From contig NC_057866.1 in assembly GCF_019393635.1 (NCBI RefSeq), positions 2,232,223 through 2,296,222 of the forward strand: a DNA stretch of 64,000 nucleotides, read 5' to 3'. How positions within the stretch are numbered: position 1 is the stretch's first letter; every line of letters starts with the position of its first letter. The DNA comes from Dromiciops gliroides. Lineage: Eukaryota > Chordata > Mammalia > Microbiotheria > Microbiotheriidae. Shown here piece after piece: positions 60,101 to 64,000 of the stretch. The notes under the pieces were generated by a model. That model ran no database searches and was not told where the DNA came from. It saw only the letters and a list, made by a program, of their open reading frames with translations. Made by a program: the position numbers and the translations under genes.

Positions 60101-62620
60101 CAGAGAGCTGATTAGAACCACATCCCCCCTTTGCCTGGACATCACCAAGAATGACAGGCGGGGGAGACAAAGGAGACCGGCCTCTGGTCTCTCTCTAGCA
60201 CAGTTGGTGGTGAGGCCAGGAGCCCTTGATGGGGAGTCCTTGGGAGCCACCTCGCCCCAGCTGGAGCCAGGCGCTGTTGGCTAAGGCCTGTCTCCCAGCC
60301 TTGTTTGCTGCCCTGTTGTTCCTGGGTACCAGGGTGGGAGCCCCTCATCTTTAATGTCCTTGGAGGGGCTCCCATGAATTAGAGCTGTCAGGGCAGGTTT
60401 GCTTCACTGGGCCTTCAAGTGAATGAGTGACCGGATGAAGGAGTGAGGGAGTGCACAGAGAAAGCTTCCTTTCCCCGAAGGCAGCCCCGGCTACAGGGCA
60501 GGTGTGGGCAGAGACACTGGACCCCACCCAGCCTGGGAACCCCACAGGGCGGTGGTGCTGCCCCCCAAGGTCGTCCTTCCAAGGGCAGCCACGTAGCCCT
60601 CAGGCTTGGCATCCCAAGCACTGCTCCTGCCCTCCTGGCCTGCAGGCCAGGGTGCGCAGGGGGCAAAGAGAAAGGGTGGCTCCCTGCCCCATTCCAGCTC
60701 CCCTAATCCTGCTGTCAGTAACCCTCAGCCCTTTCCCTATCCCCTCCACTGTCCTCCCGGATCCCCCGGCATCCTGGTTGCCATGGGGACTCACCAACAG
60801 GCCCTGCTCCTCTCCCCCCCCCCGCCCCGACCCCCTCACCCAGCCCTTCCCTCTCAGCCTCCTCGTCCCTCTGCTTTTCCCTTTGCCATCTTTGAAGCTC
60901 ATTTCCTGGGCATTCTCTGTCTTTTCTCGGAGGAGGAGGAAGGAGAGACAAAGAGAGCCTTGTTTCTGCTGCCCTGGCCCAGGCAATCTAACACAAGCGG
61001 AGGGTCGCCTGTCTTCCATCCCCCCACCCAGTCTGAGCACATAGCCAGTGGGTGCATTGCAAGGGCGCTCCTGCCTCCCCTGCTGGGGTTCCTGGGCTAG
61101 GTTTGGGGTGCCCTTGGAGTCTTGGGCAGTGGAAGGTATGCAAAGAGAGGTGAGCTGCTTAGGGAGTGCCTGTGGATGCTCCCTGAGCTATGGGACAGGA
61201 GCCACACTGTTCAGTTCTGTGGCCACAGACTTTTCTCCCCAGTGATCTTCTCTAGTCATCAGTGTCCTTGCATCCAGTGCCCAGACTCAAGTCTTCGGTC
61301 CCTTGGCCTCTGGCACCTGCAGAATGCCTTCAGGGCATGGGGATCCCAAGCAGGGCACTGTGCCCCCGCCGACCCTGTATCCCCTAGACTGGGGAAATCC
61401 CAGCAAAGCAAACCCTGCTCCTCCCCAGCACTTACGCTGGGGCGGGGGGGGGGGGGAGAGGCCAAGCCCCCAGCCATGCTCCAAGGACCTCTTGCCCACT
61501 CTACCTTCCCAGGCCACCCTCTCCATCTCTCCAAGCTCCAGCCCCCCTAACCTGATGACTGTATGGAGAGCAACATGCTCCCTGCACCTCCTCCCGTAGC
61601 CATGGGACATGTCCTGGCCCAGAGCTAGGGGGATGAGGGTCTCAAGTCTCCCCTACCCTGCATTGGGCAGATGGGGAAACTGAGGCTCAGGGAGGGTCAC
61701 CCGGGGAGGCAGCAGGAGGGCTGGGACCAAACGGGGGCTTTGCCTTCCCTTTTTCCCTAGCCCTGTGCTGCTGCCTTTGTTCACTGGCCCTAATTAGCCA
61801 TTAGGACATGCTCTGAGTGTTCCCAATTGTTTCCCACGTGTGGGTTTGGACGGCCCGTCTCCCCAATTATGTGGTGACCTTCATCCCTTTGACCTTTCAG
61901 CCAGCTCGGCGCACACTGGGCAAAACCTTCAGGGAATGATTGACCGGCGCAATGACTGCCGTGGCCAGAGCCAGAGTTCTGGGCCTCATTCTTCTTGGCC
62001 GAATGGATAGAAAGGTAGCAGCATCTTCTAGTGTCGAGGTGCTGCCGGGATGAAGTGGAGGCCCTAGGAGAGAGCTGGACTCTGAAGGTCGCTGTCCATC
62101 TGAGGGATGAGGAGTGGCAGATTGAGGTCTGAAAAGGACCCCAAGGGCCCCGTGCTTGCACGTGTGTGTGCACATCTCTTCGTGGCAACAACCCTCGTGG
62201 GTAGGACCCTCATCCCGGCAGAGGATGGGGCTCCTGCCTGCTCAGTGCTGCTCCTTCTGCCTGGAGCAAGGCTGGGGTGGGGTGGGGGGCTGGCTGAGCT
62301 CTGCAGGGTCCTGCTTAGCATTTGGGCTCTGGGCCTTCCATCCAAGCTCCCCCCCCCCGCCCCAAGCCTCTCCCCTGCCTTCATCTCTCTTTGTTGATGG
62401 GGTTTTTCCTAGACAAATAATGTGCATTTTGGGGTTGCTCACACATCTGGCTTTGATTGGCTTCAGTCTCTCTGCACAATTCTCCGGCCTGGAGCCAAGG
62501 CCCCTCTCCCCCCATCCGTGGTAGCCTCGGGATGCGGGAGCAGGGCTTTAGGAGGGGATGGATGGGAGGAAGGAGCTGCCCCTCCTCATCCCACACTTGT
62601 AGCCACTCTGGGGGGCCACC

Positions 62621-62632
62621 CCACTAGAGGGA
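62621..62632 (+). promoter_or_regulatory. CTCF-like motif
   Basis: CCACTAGAGGGA followed by GGCAG matches 11 of 12 core positions. Motif match only. Confidence 0.35.
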
Positions 62633-63529
62633 GGCAGGGATGCTTCCTGTCCCAGGGCTCCACTCCCCCTTGCCTTACCTGCATCTCATTGCTCCCCTGA
62701 ATCTCTGGGAAGACTTGCCTTTCCCTGGACCCTGAAATCAGTTTCCCCATTCCTTTTGTTCTGAAGCAATGCAGATGGAGGAGTCACTTCAGAAAGCCCT
62801 GGTCCCCCAGACAAGTCTCCAACTATTGGCCAGGAGGGGGGCCGACCCCTCCATTCTGCACAGCTTTGTTCCTTCAGTGTGTGCCCGGCCATCTGACGGG
62901 GGCTCTAGGAAGGGTGCTGGCTGCCCCCAGCTTGGCTGTGTGTCTTTGGGGGGTGAGGGGGAAGGAAAGAAACTGTGCTTCTCGCTGGAACCAAGCCAGA
63001 GAAATGCGCTTTTCAGCCCTTTTCACCTTTCGTTCAATTCTCTCCCTTCTCCCACCCGAAGCAGCCTTTCCCAGTGGCTCATGGCTTAGGGGCTTGGATC
63101 TCTGAGTCTCAGAGCCCTGAGTGACCAGTGGTGATGCAGCCAGGGTCAGGCAGCAGGATGGCCGACCCCATCAAGGGGCTTCCACAGACCTCCCTGTGTG
63201 GAACGAAAGGGCCATGGAGTTGGCTGTTCTCCTCTGGCCCAGAGACAGGAGAAGGGCCTCAGTGACCTGGGGACCCCAGGATTCCAGTGTTCTCTGGGCA
63301 GGCCTGTCAGCGCAACACTGGCTCGCTCCCCACTCACCCCCTTCTCCTGCTTGGGGAGGGAAGGGTTCCAACGGCAGGGAGAGGGCTTTGGGCCAGCCTT
63401 CAGCAGGCCAGTACCATGAACTGCAGCTCAGGGCAAACTGCTTGTGTATGCTCATGCCGAGGAAGGGGACCCGGGTGCACTGAGGCCCCACGAGGAGGGA
63501 GCAAGGTCACCACTCACTGTCCTTTGCCT

Positions 63530-63670
63530 TTCCTTCTGTCTCTGCCTGTCCCTCTGCCTATGGGTCTGCCTCTCCTCCTCTCTGTCTCTCTCTGTCTCTC
63601 TCTGTCTGTCTCTCCCTCCCCCTCCCCCTCCTCCTCTGTGTCTGTCTCCTCTCTCTATCTCCCCCTCTCT
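63530..63670 (+). repeat. CT-rich simple sequence
   Basis: Degenerate TCTGTCTC/CCTCC run. Confidence 0.85.
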
Positions 63671-64000
63671 CTGCACCTCTTGTAACGAAGAGCCTGCATT
63701 CATGACAGGGGTAGCCTGGGCTCAAGCTGAGGTTCTGGAACAACCGGGGCCTTGGGTCCATGAGCACTGGGTGCCCCTCCCATGCCACCAAGATGATTAT
63801 AACTGTCCTCCAGAATCAAAAAGCCTCTTGGAGTCTGGTGCCAGACCCCAGGGAGAGAAGTGTGCGCAGCCCAGCCCAGCCCGAGCCTGGGCCCACGAGT
63901 GAACAATCCATGAGCCGATCAGTGGACAGTATGGCTGCCCAGAGCCGGGACAGGGTGCTCCCCCCCCCCAGTTTCCTCATCTCGACAGTGGGCAGAACAA

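Larger units (their letters stand above)
57192..64000. other. Intergenic towards the expected H19 side, no gene recognised
   Basis: Apart from a CT-rich tract at about 63530-63670, I see no repeat or coding exon. Repeat-poor, motif-rich patches occur at about 57540-57800, 59960-60130, 61780-62050 and 62390-62500. H19 and its miR-675 hairpin were looked for on both strands and not seen. Confidence 0.45.

Noticed and set aside
54700-64000. H19 and the miR-675 hairpin
   Set aside because: No match to the conserved miR-675 arms on either strand ('tggtgcggagagggcccac' or its complement). A weak resemblance near 57940 does not form the expected hairpin. H19 probably lies beyond the right edge.

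Overview
This window is vertebrate nuclear DNA from a marsupial. Its exons are intron-split with GT-AG sites, and it carries many copies of the marsupial tRNA-derived SINE that begins 'ggcagctaggtggc', older MIR, L2 and CR1/L3 relics, and a fresh-looking L1 insertion. The species cannot be fixed from sequence alone. The gene content, PRR33 (minus) - TNNT3 (plus) - MRPL23 (plus), matches the block that in human 11p15.5 lies between LSP1 and the imprinted H19/IGF2 pair. The right edge of the window should therefore face H19, which I could not find here.

Layout. 1-2380: no recognised gene. 2388-3904: the main coding exon of PRR33 on the minus strand. 3905-16050: intergenic DNA with MIR, L2 and CR1/L3 relics, several SINEs and a 1.14 kb 5'-truncated L1 flanked by an 18-bp target-site duplication. 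16100-43970: TNNT3 (fast skeletal troponin T). I could read a complete 18-exon coding set: seven optional N-terminal microexons that all keep frame (including the fetal exon), the tropomyosin/TnC/TnI-binding core, two mutually exclusive C-terminal exons and the terminal exon with its poly(A) signal. The longest joined product is 273 residues. 44030-44540: a probable solo retroviral LTR fossil. 45640-46400: a CpG island holding the MRPL23 promoter and first exon. 46065-54591: MRPL23 (mitochondrial ribosomal protein uL23m), five coding exons, 153 residues. 54700-64000: no gene recognised; several low-repeat patches rich in transcription-factor-like motifs. In mouse, mesodermal enhancers for H19/Igf2 lie on this side of H19.

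Nothing in the window looks like a new protein system. The points most worth checking are regulatory: a dense YGCY (muscleblind-type) cluster just before the TNNT3 fetal exon, a homeodomain-core (ATTA/TAAT) cluster in a TNNT3 intron, kilobase-scale CTTC tracts beside regulated exons, a GC-AG intron in TNNT3, a combined TATA/MEF2 element at the likely TNNT3 promoter, CTCF-like motifs at the MRPL23 promoter and elsewhere, and a repeat-poor AT-rich block in the last MRPL23 intron.
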